Positions 16,351 to 25,057 of a stretch of 42,283 nucleotides of DNA are shown here, one piece after another (the first letter of the stretch is position 1; every line of letters starts with the position of its first letter). The position numbers and the translations under genes are program-made. The DNA lies in contig JAKSDC010000007.1 in assembly GCA_022360275.1 (NCBI GenBank), forward strand, positions 1 to 42,283, read 5' to 3'. The notes under the pieces are model-generated. The model saw only the letters and a list, made by a program, of their open reading frames with translations, ran no database searches and was not told the origin of the DNA. This stretch comes from Chlorobiales bacterium. GTDB lineage: Bacteria; Bacteroidota; Chlorobiia; Chlorobiales; Chlorobiaceae.

Positions 16351-18741
16351 ATGAACGCGCGCAGAGACGACGTCGATGATAACCGCTTCAAGGAAGATCC
16401 TGTTTTGCTGCTCGATCTTTCACCGAAGCAATGGCTTCTAGGCAGAAGCGGTTACCACAAAGACCCGAAACGGTTGCAGACCAACGAGACGTTGATGACA
16501 ATCGGTAACGGCTACCTCAACATAAGGGGGAGTCTTGAAGAACTGCCGCCAGGCAGTTACAGGGGAATGTACATCAACGGAATTTATGACAGATCAGAAG
16601 CCGATGTTGAGGAACTGGTAAAGTGTCCGGTCTGGACGGATGTTTCGTTATGGATCGAAGGGTGGAAAGTTTCCCTCCCGGATTGCAAAGTACTTCGTCA
16701 CGAGCAGATGCTTGATATGAGAAAAGGGATTCTGCATCGGAAAACAAGATTCAAGTTGCCGAGCGGAAAGATCGTGACATTTGCAACGTCAAAGCTTGTT
16801 TTTTTGCATAAGGTGCACTGGGGGTACATGAGAGTCAGGATCGTACCTGAAAACTTTTCGGGAGAAATCCGCGTACTGAGCGGTCTGAACGGTGATGTTC
16901 TCAATCGCGGTTTTTTCCCGGGAGAGCAGCTCAAACACCTCCATCTTGAGCGTATCGAGCGGGGACGCGATCTCATGTACCTGGAGATGAAAACAAGGGA
17001 GCACGGAATCCGTGTTTCAAATGCTGCATCATGGCGAATCGTGAACCATGACAGAACTTCTGTTAAATGGGAGCCGAGAATATACGGGGAGAAGTTTGCC
17101 AGTGAGATGACCTTGCATACAGAGAAAGGCGTTGCCTACGAGTTTGAGAAATATGCAGTAGTCTATACAAGCAGGGAGATTCCCCCTGAGCGAATGTTCA
17201 AAGGGACTATCTGTGGCTTGAAATCATTCCTCCGCAACGGAGCTTACAAAGAAATCAAAAATCATATCAAGCTCTGGGAGAGGTGCTGGCAGCAGGCTGA
17301 TATTGTGATAGAAGGGGACCGCACAGCACAGCAGGCCATACGTTATAACATGTATCAGCTTCTCATAAACGGGCCAAGAAAGACCGGAAGTATCGGTGCG
17401 AAGTTTCTTAGTTCGGAAGGCTATCTCGGACATGTTTTCTGGGATACCGAGATCTTTATTTTCCCGTTTTATCTCTACAATTTTCCCGGCATAGCGAAAA
17501 ACATGCTCATGTACCGTTATGAGACTTTGTCCGGAGCGATAAAAAATGCTGAGCTCGCCGGCTATGCAGGAGCGAAGTATGGCTGGGAGACAGCGACCAC
17601 CGGAGAAGACGTTACTCCGAGATTTGCGTCGAAACTTGAAAGGACCATACGTCTTATCTACACCGGCACGGAAGAGGATCATATTGTCTCGGATGTCATC
17701 TATGCCGTGGAGCGTTATTTCAGGGTAACCGGCGATACGGAGTTTCTGCTTCGTTACGCTCTGGAAATGGTTTTTCAAACAGCGCGTTTCTGGAAAAGCC
17801 GTGCTGTGCTGTCGGGGGATGTTTTTGAAATCAAAACGGTTATCGGTCCGGACGAGTTTCATGAGCATGTCAACAATAATGCGTATACCAATTTTCTCGT
17901 GAAATGGCATTTGAAGCTTGCCGCGACGCTTTTCGAATATTTCAGCAGGCGTAACATCGAAGACTTCCGGTTGCTGTGCGGGAGGCTCTCGATCGAGAGG
18001 GAAGAGGTGGAAAAGTGGGTCGAGATCAGCGACAAACTGAAATTCACCATCGAAAGTGATACAGGACTTATCGAGCAGTTTGACGGTTATTTCGATCTGA
18101 AAGATTATGTGGTGACCCGCCACGACCGCAAGGGAAGGCCGATGCTGCCGCAGGGAATTACCTATCGGAACATCGACAAGACACGCTTGATAAAGCAGGC
18201 AGACGTCTTGATGATTTTTCTGCTGTTTCCCCATGCCTTCAGCGATGAAGTCAAGCGTGCCAATTACAATTTCTACGAAAAAAGGGCGTTGCACAAATCG
18301 TCTCTCAGTCATTGCACACACGCAATGGTCGGGCTTGCGGTCGGCAACAGGCAGCATGCATACCGGTATTTCATGAAAACCGCACAGGTCGATCTGGAAA
18401 ATCTGCACGGAAATACCGAGCTGGGAATCCATGGCGCGGCAGTAGGAGGGACATGGCAGACGGTCGTGAGAGGTTTCGGAGGTTTGACACTCAAGTCGGA
18501 CAGGATTGTTCTGAGACCCTGGTTGCCGAAAAAATGGAGACGTCTCTTGTTCAAAGTGCACTGGCGTGATCGTATGATCAGGCTCGACATCAATCACAAA
18601 TGTGTTTCGGTTTTTATTGCATCGGACGAGCGGGTGCCGATCCCCTGCACATTCTGGGGGAAGTGTTTTACCATTGCCACAAACGAACAGTATATGTTCA
18701 ACTATGATCCGATTACTATGTATAAAATCAGGAGGAAGTGA
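16351..18741 (+). CDS. Glycoside hydrolase family 65 disaccharide phosphorylase
   Basis: GH65 enzymes cleave alpha-glucosides such as maltose, trehalose, kojibiose or nigerose with phosphate, releasing beta-glucose 1-phosphate. The 796-residue protein has the usual layout: N-terminal beta-sandwich (NETLMTIGNGYLNIRGSLEE), linker, (alpha/alpha)6 barrel and a short C-terminal sheet domain. GYLGHVFWDTEIF is the substrate-binding segment. IGPDEFHEHVNNNAYTNF gives Glu502 as general acid. IKQADVLM, KSSLSHCTHAMVG and HGAAVGGTWQ match the phosphate and sugar site loops of phosphorylases rather than hydrolases. Substrate cannot be read by eye. The stop overlaps the next ATG by one base (TGATG), so it is coupled to the GT4 gene. 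Confidence 0.9.
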   Translation: MNARRDDVDDNRFKEDPVLLLDLSPKQWLLGRSGYHKDPKRLQTNETLMTIGNGYLNIRGSLEELPPGSYRGMYINGIYDRSEADVEELVKCPVWTDVSLWIEGWKVSLPDCKVLRHEQMLDMRKGILHRKTRFKLPSGKIVTFATSKLVFLHKVHWGYMRVRIVPENFSGEIRVLSGLNGDVLNRGFFPGEQLKHLHLERIERGRDLMYLEMKTREHGIRVSNAASWRIVNHDRTSVKWEPRIYGEKFASEMTLHTEKGVAYEFEKYAVVYTSREIPPERMFKGTICGLKSFLRNGAYKEIKNHIKLWERCWQQADIVIEGDRTAQQAIRYNMYQLLINGPRKTGSIGAKFLSSEGYLGHVFWDTEIFIFPFYLYNFPGIAKNMLMYRYETLSGAIKNAELAGYAGAKYGWETATTGEDVTPRFASKLERTIRLIYTGTEEDHIVSDVIYAVERYFRVTGDTEFLLRYALEMVFQTARFWKSRAVLSGDVFEIKTVIGPDEFHEHVNNNAYTNFLVKWHLKLAATLFEYFSRRNIEDFRLLCGRLSIEREEVEKWVEISDKLKFTIESDTGLIEQFDGYFDLKDYVVTRHDRKGRPMLPQGITYRNIDKTRLIKQADVLMIFLLFPHAFSDEVKRANYNFYEKRALHKSSLSHCTHAMVGLAVGNRQHAYRYFMKTAQVDLENLHGNTELGIHGAAVGGTWQTVVRGFGGLTLKSDRIVLRPWLPKKWRRLLFKVHWRDRMIRLDINHKCVSVFIASDERVPIPCTFWGKCFTIATNEQYMFNYDPITMYKIRRK

Positions 18742-19835
18742 TGAAACCGCTACGTATAGCGCAAATAGCGCCGTTGATTGAAAGTGTTCCGCCTCTTGGC
18801 TATGGCGGAACCGAAAGGGTGGTCTACTGTTTAACGGAGGAGCTTGTCAAGCGAGGGCATGATGTGGCTCTGTTTGCCACCGGTGATTCCCGGACATCTG
18901 CCAAACTTTTTCCGCTTGCTGAACGCGGTTTGCGGCTTGACGGGAATCAAGGGGCGAGCGTTCTCGGGTCGTTGCTTGAGCTTTCCAAAGTGTATCATGA
19001 GATGAAGGGTGATTTCGACATCATCCATTCCCATGTTGATTTCCTGACCTTTCCTTTTGCGTCTGTGGCCGTGACACCGACACTGATGACGCTGCATGGC
19101 CGCCTTGACATTCCCTTCTTTGTGCGCGCGTTGCAGGTGTACGACAACCTCAATTATGTTTCCATCAGCAATGCCCAGCGTCTTCCTGCACAGAATATCA
19201 ACTGGGTCGGCACCGTCTATCATGGTTACCCTCCCGAAAATTTTCCTTTCAATGAATCGCCGTCGGATTATTTTCTCTACCTCGGACGTTTCTCCCCCGA
19301 AAAGGCACCCGACCAGGCAATCAGGCTGGCTAAAGCGTGCAACATTCCTCTGAAGATAGCGGCAAAGATTGATCCTGCCGAGAAGGACTATTTTAGTGAG
19401 CGTATCAAGCCCATGCTGGACGACCCTCTCATAGAATATGTCGGCGAGGTTGCGGAGGCTGAAAAAATAACCCTGCTCAAAAATGCCAAAGCCCTGCTTA
19501 ACACAATAGACTGGCCGGAACCTTTCGGGCTTGTCATGATCGAGTCGTTTGCATGTGGCACCCCTGTGATAGTCGGGAACTGCGGTTCGTCACCTGAAAT
19601 TGTTAAACACGGTAGAACAGGTTATGTATGCAAGACGGCCGATGATTTTAAACAGGCTGTTCGTCGCATAGGTACTATTAAAAGGAGTGACTGCAGAAAA
19701 GACTTTGAAGGTCGTTTCAGCTGTAAGAGGATGGTTGACGGCTATGAGCGGATTTATTATCATCTTCATGCGCCGCCCCGGACACGCAAAAGCCTGCCCA
19801 TTTCCATGCCCGGGAGCGTGATTTCCCCTGGTTGA
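18741..19835 (+). CDS. GT4-family glycosyltransferase
   Basis: This is a retaining GT-B glycosyltransferase of 364 residues. The N-terminal domain has IAQIAPLIESVPPLGYGGTERVV (acceptor side, with the glycine-rich GGTE loop). The C-terminal domain has YFLYLGRFSPEKAPDQAI and the nucleotide-sugar region EPFGLVMIESFACGTPVIV, containing the E-x7-E motif. ATG 18741 is preceded by GGAGG (18731-18735), which fixes the start and shows translational coupling to the GH65 gene. A pair of GT4 and GH65 enzymes suggests synthesis and phosphorolysis of one glucoside, possibly a trehalose-like osmolyte; that is inference. The last 20 residues (PPRTRKSLPISMPGS) look unstructured. Confidence 0.88.
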   Translation: MKPLRIAQIAPLIESVPPLGYGGTERVVYCLTEELVKRGHDVALFATGDSRTSAKLFPLAERGLRLDGNQGASVLGSLLELSKVYHEMKGDFDIIHSHVDFLTFPFASVAVTPTLMTLHGRLDIPFFVRALQVYDNLNYVSISNAQRLPAQNINWVGTVYHGYPPENFPFNESPSDYFLYLGRFSPEKAPDQAIRLAKACNIPLKIAAKIDPAEKDYFSERIKPMLDDPLIEYVGEVAEAEKITLLKNAKALLNTIDWPEPFGLVMIESFACGTPVIVGNCGSSPEIVKHGRTGYVCKTADDFKQAVRRIGTIKRSDCRKDFEGRFSCKRMVDGYERIYYHLHAPPRTRKSLPISMPGSVISPG

Positions 19836-19946
19836 TAAATAGTCCGAAAATGTTATACTGGAGTGCCGGGACAGAGGGCCGCTGCAAGTATGTCCTGTTG
19901 AAAAAGTTCGTTCGCTTCTTTCGTGCTCGATTACTGTGCAAAGCTG

Positions 19947-22900
19947 ATGACCGAGATGGATTTTGTACATCTGCATACACACACGCATTTTTCAATGCAA
20001 AGCAGTCCGATTTTTCCACACGAGCTGTTTGCGGTCTGCCGGAAGCACGGAATGCATACTGTTGCCGTCACGGATTATGCCGCGACGTTCAATATGCCCG
20101 AGCTGTTCAGTCTTGCCGATGAAGCGGGTGTCAGGCTTATCATAGGGAGCGAGATTTACCTTCTGGAGCAGGATGCATACCATAACAGCAAAAGCTCCTC
20201 TTCCCCCTCATTGCTGCTGCTGGTCAAAAATGAGGAGGGCTACAGAAACCTTTGCATTTTGCTTTCGAAAGCTGCCCGTGAGGGTTTTTTCAACGGTATG
20301 CCCCACGTCGATAGCAGCTGGTTGGCCGAAACACGTGAAGGGCTGATCTGCCTTTCGGCATACTATGCCGGGCGTATCGGGAGAGCGTTACTTGCGGGCA
20401 ATCACAGCGAGGCTGCCTCGTTTGCGGCTTTCTACAGCGATATATACGGTGGGGATTTTTTTCTCGAGCTGCAGCGTCATCGTACCCCGTTCGACGAATC
20501 ACTCAATACGGAGACAATCAAGCTGGCCGAAGAGCATGGGATAGGGTTGGTTGCAACCAACAACGTGCATTACCTCGAAAAAAAAGATGCCGATCGTTAT
20601 CGAGCAATGGTTGCCATTAAAACCAAGGAAAAGCTGTCCAGCAGTCAACTTCAATGTCTGCCGAACAGTGAAAACTACTTCAAGTCTCCGCAGGAAATGG
20701 CCGCTCTGTTCGATAACACATACGGAGAGCTTTCAAATACGGTCGGGATTGCCGGGCGATGTACGTACAGTTTTCGAGAGGAGGACCCGAAACTTCCCCA
20801 TTTTCCTTTGCCTGAAGGATTCGATGATGAGACGCACTACCTGAAACATCTGACTTATAGAGGTGCAAAGAAGAAATACGCCGATCCTGAATCCCACGGC
20901 CTGACATGGAAAATGATCAATGAAAGGATTGAAAAAGAACTGGAAACCATTACCGGTACTGGGTTCAGCTCCTACTTTCTTATAGTCAGCGATCTTATTG
21001 CCGCTTCACGCCGGATGGGATATTCCGTCGGGCCCGGAAGGGGATCGGCAGCCGGAAGTATCGTTGCCTACCTTACCGGCATCACCAGCATCGATCCTTT
21101 ACGCTACAAACTGCTTTTTGAACGGTTTCTCAATCCGGAAAGAGCCTCGATGCCGGATATCGATATTGATTTCACACCGGTAGGCAAGCAGAAAGTGCTT
21201 GAATATACCGTCGAAAAGTACGGCGAGGAGAGTGTGGCAAAGGTTATCGCAATCGGTACGCTCGGGGCGAGAGCTGCAATCCGGGATGCAGGGCGTGTGC
21301 TTGAAGTGCCGTTGGCGGTTGTTGACCGGCTTGCCAAGCTTGTGCCGGGAAGACCCGGCATAACGCTGACCAAAGCTCTTGAGGAGGTCGGTGAACTCAA
21401 GGAGCTTGTGAAAAGTTCTTCCAGGAATGCCCGTTTGATGGACTATGCCCGTGCGCTTGAAGGAAGAGCAAGGAACGTCTCCATGCATGCCGGTGCGGTT
21501 GTCATTACCAATGGCCGACTTGACGAGCAGGTACCTCTTTATGTGTCCAACAAGATCGAGACAGAAGAGCGTAAATATGCAGACGAGATGGGAAAGGCCG
21601 AGCTTGAGCGCGGCGCGGCGCGGTCAGGCGGCGATGATAAACAGGTTGTGACGCAGTTCGATAAAAACTGGATCGAAAATGCAGGCTTGCTCAAAATCGA
21701 CTATCTTGGTCTCGAGACCCTTGCGGTCATCGACGAAACGCTGCATCTGATCAAAAAAAGGCACAGTGTCGATATTGACCTGGAACAAGTTCCCATGGAC
21801 GACAGAAAAACCTTCAGGATTTTTCAGGAAGGGAAAATGGCCGGGATTTTCCAGTTTGAATCCCAGGGGATGCAAAGCTACATGACAAAACTTCAGCCCA
21901 CACAGATTGGCGATATCATTGCGATGAGTGCATTGTACCGTCCGGGTGCGCTGAATGCGAAAATCGACGAAAAGCGGAATGCAGTCGACCTGTTTGTCGA
22001 CCGGAAACATAACCGTGAGCCCATCGACTACATGCACCCGATGCTTGAGGATATTCTCAAGGAAACCTATGGCGTGATCGTTTACCAGGAACAGGTTATG
22101 CAGATCTCGCAGGTTATGGGTGGTTTCTCTCTGGCCAAAGCGGATAATCTCCGCAAAGCAATGGGAAAAAAGAAGCCTGAGATTATGCAGAAATTCAAGG
22201 CTGATTTTGTCGAAGGTGCCGTCAAACAGGGGGTGCATGACAAACTTGCCAACAGGATTTTCGATCTTATGGCGGAGTTTGCCGGGTATGGCTTCAACAA
22301 AAGTCATTCAGCCGCCTATGGTGTGCTTGCATACTGGACCGGTTACCTGAAAGCACACTATCCTGCAGAGTTCATGACGGCCATTTTGAACAGCGAAATC
22401 GGTGATGCTGCAAGAATGAAACATCTCACCGATGAGGCCAAGAGCTTCAATATTGCGGTGCTTCCTCCTTCGGTCAATAAAAGCGATGCGTTGTTTGCCA
22501 TTGAGGAATCGGACGGGAGATCGGTGATACGTGTCGGCCTGAACGCAATTAAACAAGTGGGAAACGCTGCCCGTGCTGTTGTTTCCGCCCGGCTGTTGAG
22601 AAAAAAGGACTTCGCAAACCTTTTTGATCTGACAGCATCGGTTGATCTGCGGGTTATGAACCGCAAGGCGCTTGAATGCCTTATTCTCGCAGGAGCTCTC
22701 GATGAACTTGATCCTGAACGGGCGAAACTGCTTGCTAACATCGACAAGGCAATTCGCTTCGGCCAGCTTCAGAATAAATCGGTGACTCTTGGTCAGAGCG
22801 GCTTTTTCAGTGATGAATCCAACGAAATGATCCAGGATTCGCTCTATCCCGAAATGGATGCGGCCGAACCGATGCCGGAAAACGAGCGGCTTCAGGCGGA

Positions 22901-23519
22901 AAAAAAACTTGTCGGCTTTTATCTGAGCCGTCATCCTCTGGAGCCTTACCGGCGCGACTGGGAAGCTTTTGCAAATCTTCCTCTCAATAACAGGGATGTA
23001 CAACAAGCAAGACAGTACAAGGTTATCGGTGTTGTGGTTTCAATAAGGCATCATCAGGACAGAAAAGGCAGGCAAATGCTGTTCGGCAGCATAGAAGACT
23101 TTACCGGTAAAGCCGATTTTACCGTTTTTGCAAGCGTTTATGAGCAGTACCACCATCTTCTGAAACCCGAGGAGGTTCTGATGTTGACCGTTGAGGCCGA
23201 AGTCGGCGGAGGTATGTTGAAACTCTTGGTTAAAGAGGTCGTTCCGATAAAGCAGGTTCGTGAAACCTGTATCGATAAAGTTATATTGAAAATTGATGCT
23301 GATGATCCTGCTGAACTGGAGAAACTCGAGAAAGTGAGAAGGGTTTTTGAAGAGCATCGAGGGGAGACAGCGGTTGATTTCGAGGTCAAGGTTCAATCCG
23401 CCGAAAATATCGAACTCTTGCGGGTATTTGCACGAAGAAGTCCGATTGAAGCCGATGATACAACACTCGGCAAGCTTGAAAATATTCTCGGCCCCGACAA
23501 TGTTAAAATTGCCGGGTAG
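19947..23519 (+). CDS. dnaE: DNA polymerase III alpha subunit
   Basis: This is the replicative polymerase catalytic subunit of the DnaE1 type, 1190 residues. Domains in order: PHP (VHLHTHTHFSMQSS), palm with SVGPGRGSAAGSIVAYLTGIT and the catalytic acids in MPDIDIDF, fingers (YEEQ-like region VIVYQEQVMQISQVMGGFSLAKAD), tandem HhH (GYGFNKSHSAAYGVLAYWTGYLKAH), then an OB fold (KVIGVVVSIRHHQDRKGRQMLFGSIED). The PHP segment has TDY where metal-binding PHP proteins have TDH, so the domain is probably not an active proofreader. The start is ATG 19947 or 19956; neither has a strong ribosome site. It lies 111 bases after the GT4 gene. Confidence 0.97.
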   Translation: MTEMDFVHLHTHTHFSMQSSPIFPHELFAVCRKHGMHTVAVTDYAATFNMPELFSLADEAGVRLIIGSEIYLLEQDAYHNSKSSSSPSLLLLVKNEEGYRNLCILLSKAAREGFFNGMPHVDSSWLAETREGLICLSAYYAGRIGRALLAGNHSEAASFAAFYSDIYGGDFFLELQRHRTPFDESLNTETIKLAEEHGIGLVATNNVHYLEKKDADRYRAMVAIKTKEKLSSSQLQCLPNSENYFKSPQEMAALFDNTYGELSNTVGIAGRCTYSFREEDPKLPHFPLPEGFDDETHYLKHLTYRGAKKKYADPESHGLTWKMINERIEKELETITGTGFSSYFLIVSDLIAASRRMGYSVGPGRGSAAGSIVAYLTGITSIDPLRYKLLFERFLNPERASMPDIDIDFTPVGKQKVLEYTVEKYGEESVAKVIAIGTLGARAAIRDAGRVLEVPLAVVDRLAKLVPGRPGITLTKALEEVGELKELVKSSSRNARLMDYARALEGRARNVSMHAGAVVITNGRLDEQVPLYVSNKIETEERKYADEMGKAELERGAARSGGDDKQVVTQFDKNWIENAGLLKIDYLGLETLAVIDETLHLIKKRHSVDIDLEQVPMDDRKTFRIFQEGKMAGIFQFESQGMQSYMTKLQPTQIGDIIAMSALYRPGALNAKIDEKRNAVDLFVDRKHNREPIDYMHPMLEDILKETYGVIVYQEQVMQISQVMGGFSLAKADNLRKAMGKKKPEIMQKFKADFVEGAVKQGVHDKLANRIFDLMAEFAGYGFNKSHSAAYGVLAYWTGYLKAHYPAEFMTAILNSEIGDAARMKHLTDEAKSFNIAVLPPSVNKSDALFAIEESDGRSVIRVGLNAIKQVGNAARAVVSARLLRKKDFANLFDLTASVDLRVMNRKALECLILAGALDELDPERAKLLANIDKAIRFGQLQNKSVTLGQSGFFSDESNEMIQDSLYPEMDAAEPMPENERLQAEKKLVGFYLSRHPLEPYRRDWEAFANLPLNNRDVQQARQYKVIGVVVSIRHHQDRKGRQMLFGSIEDFTGKADFTVFASVYEQYHHLLKPEEVLMLTVEAEVGGGMLKLLVKEVVPIKQVRETCIDKVILKIDADDPAELEKLEKVRRVFEEHRGETAVDFEVKVQSAENIELLRVFARRSPIEADDTTLGKLENILGPDNVKIAG

Positions 23520-23612
23520 TTTTAATAGGTATTTTTTATTACCTTCATCACTGTTTGGTTGTATTATCATACGGTCTGAATTTTTCTATAATCACCTTTA
23601 AATGTTTATACA

Positions 23613-23942
23613 ATGAGCGGACAATATCTGACGGCTACAGACCAGAACTTTAAATCCGAGATTCTCGATTCAGACAAGGTGGCTCTTGTCGACTTCTGGG
23701 CAGCGTGGTGCGGTCCCTGCCAGATGCTCGGTCCTGTTATCGAGGAGCTCGCAGGAGAGTTTGAGAGCAAAGCTGTGATTGCCAAGCTTAACGTTGACGA
23801 GAACCCGAATACCGCTGCACAGTATGGTATCAGGAGCATTCCTACCATGCTGATTTTCAAGAACGGCGAGATTGTCGACCAGATAGTCGGGGCAATGCCG
23901 AAAAACATGATTGCAGAGAAAATCAACGCACAAATTGCCTGA
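23613..23942 (+). CDS. trxA: Thioredoxin
   Basis: This is a 109-residue cytosolic thioredoxin with the redox motif WCGPC (Cys33, Cys36) after VALVDFWAA, cis-proline in IRSIPTMLIFKNGE, and the GAMPKNMI C-terminal helix. It reduces protein disulfides and is itself reduced by thioredoxin reductase, encoded just downstream. Two hairpins separate the two genes, so they are probably transcribed separately or with attenuation, despite the functional pairing. Length and all key residues are standard for the family. Confidence 0.97.
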   Translation: MSGQYLTATDQNFKSEILDSDKVALVDFWAAWCGPCQMLGPVIEELAGEFESKAVIAKLNVDENPNTAAQYGIRSIPTMLIFKNGEIVDQIVGAMPKNMIAEKINAQIA

Positions 23943-23956
23943 TTGTAACCGGAAAC

Positions 23957-23978
23957 CGGGGTTTGCACCCCGTTTTTT
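23957..23978 (+). terminator. Rho-independent terminator after trxA
   Basis: CGGGGT (23957-23962) and ACCCCG (23967-23972) form a 6-bp GC-rich stem with loop TTGC. Six Ts follow (23973-23978). Confidence 0.85.
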
Positions 23979-23998
23979 CGCTTTGGCAACATACCAAG

Positions 23999-24047
23999 AA
24001 AGCTGCTGACCGGCGATCTTATAACAGGTCACCGGTCAGCAGCTTTT
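23999..24047. terminator. Second strong hairpin between trxA and trxB
   Basis: AAAGCTGCTGACCGG (23999-24013) pairs perfectly over 15 bp with CCGGTCAGCAGCTTT (24032-24046); 18 bases lie between the arms and the right side ends in TTTT. It could act as a back-up, bidirectional terminator or as an mRNA-stabilising stem upstream of trxB. Confidence 0.65.
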
Positions 24048-24098
24048 CTGTCATGATCAGTATAGCATCACATTCCAAAAAACAAGTTACGCAGGAAT

Positions 24099-25034
24099 AT
24101 GGAGAATGAACCCCGAGACGTGGTAATCATTGGTACAGGCCCTGCCGGTCTTACGGCCGCCATATATGCCAGCAGGGCAAATCTCAAACCTCTTGTCATC
24201 GACGGCGGCCAGCCCGGCGGTCAGCTGATGATTACAACGGATATAGAAAATTATCCCGGTTTTCCGGAAGGAATCAGCGGGCCCGAGATGATGGGCCGGT
24301 TTCGTGACCAGGCGGCAAGGTTCGGTGCCGAATTTGTCCATGGCAGTGTCAACGAGGTTGATTTGTCCAGGAGCCCTTTCTGTATCTCCCTTGAGGATGG
24401 TCAGGATATTCTAACCAAGACACTGATTGTTGCCACCGGTGCGAATGCAAAATGGCTTGGATTGCCTTCCGAGCAAAAATACCGCGGCAGAGGTGTCTCC
24501 GCATGTGCAACCTGTGACGGTTTTTTCTTCAGGGATAGTCATGTTTTCGTCATAGGTGGTGGGGATACGGCGATGGAAGAAGCGTTTTTCCTTACCCGTT
24601 TTGCTTCAAAAGTAACGGTGGTTCACAGAAGGGACGAGTTCCGTGCATCGAGAATCATGAGCTTGAGAGTTGAAAAAAACCCGAAAATCACCCTTGAGCT
24701 GAATCAGATGGTCGATGAAATACTTGGCGACGGACAGAAAGTGACCGGTATCAGGTTGAAAAATGTCAAAACCGGGAAGTTGACGGAACATGGGTGTGAC
24801 GGGGTTTTTGTCGCCATAGGCCACGCTCCGAACTCCAAGATTTTCGAACGGCAGCTCAACATCGACGAATACGGTTATATCGAAACTGCAAAGACGTCTA
24901 CCGAAACAAATGTTCAGGGAGTTTTCGCCTGCGGTGACGTTCAGGATTATACGTACCGTCAGGCAATAACGGCGGCTGGAAGCGGTTGTATGGCTGCACT
25001 GGATGCGGAGAGGTATCTGGAATCAATACGGTAG
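24099..25034 (+). CDS. trxB: Thioredoxin-disulfide reductase
   Basis: This flavoenzyme of 311 residues reduces thioredoxin with NADPH. The FAD-binding GTGPAGLTAAIYASRA is at the N-terminus. The redox pair CATC (Cys136, Cys139) sits in GVSACATCDGFFF. The NAD(P) site is VIGGGDTAMEEAFFL, followed by HRRDEFRAS with the arginines that favour NADPH. The C-terminal FAD motif is GVFACGDVQD. This is the low-molecular-weight bacterial type. ATG 24099 follows AGGA at 24093. Its own terminator lies inside the end of the convergent regulator gene. Confidence 0.96.
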   Translation: MENEPRDVVIIGTGPAGLTAAIYASRANLKPLVIDGGQPGGQLMITTDIENYPGFPEGISGPEMMGRFRDQAARFGAEFVHGSVNEVDLSRSPFCISLEDGQDILTKTLIVATGANAKWLGLPSEQKYRGRGVSACATCDGFFFRDSHVFVIGGGDTAMEEAFFLTRFASKVTVVHRRDEFRASRIMSLRVEKNPKITLELNQMVDEILGDGQKVTGIRLKNVKTGKLTEHGCDGVFVAIGHAPNSKIFERQLNIDEYGYIETAKTSTETNVQGVFACGDVQDYTYRQAITAAGSGCMAALDAERYLESIR

Positions 25035-25057
25035 AGGGAGAGAGTTGCCCGGAAGTG

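Noticed and set aside
17224..18597. Minus-strand open frame of 457 codons over the GH65 gene
   Set aside because: It lies antisense to a well-conserved enzyme with intact motifs, has no recognisable domain and no ribosome site. It is a codon-bias shadow.
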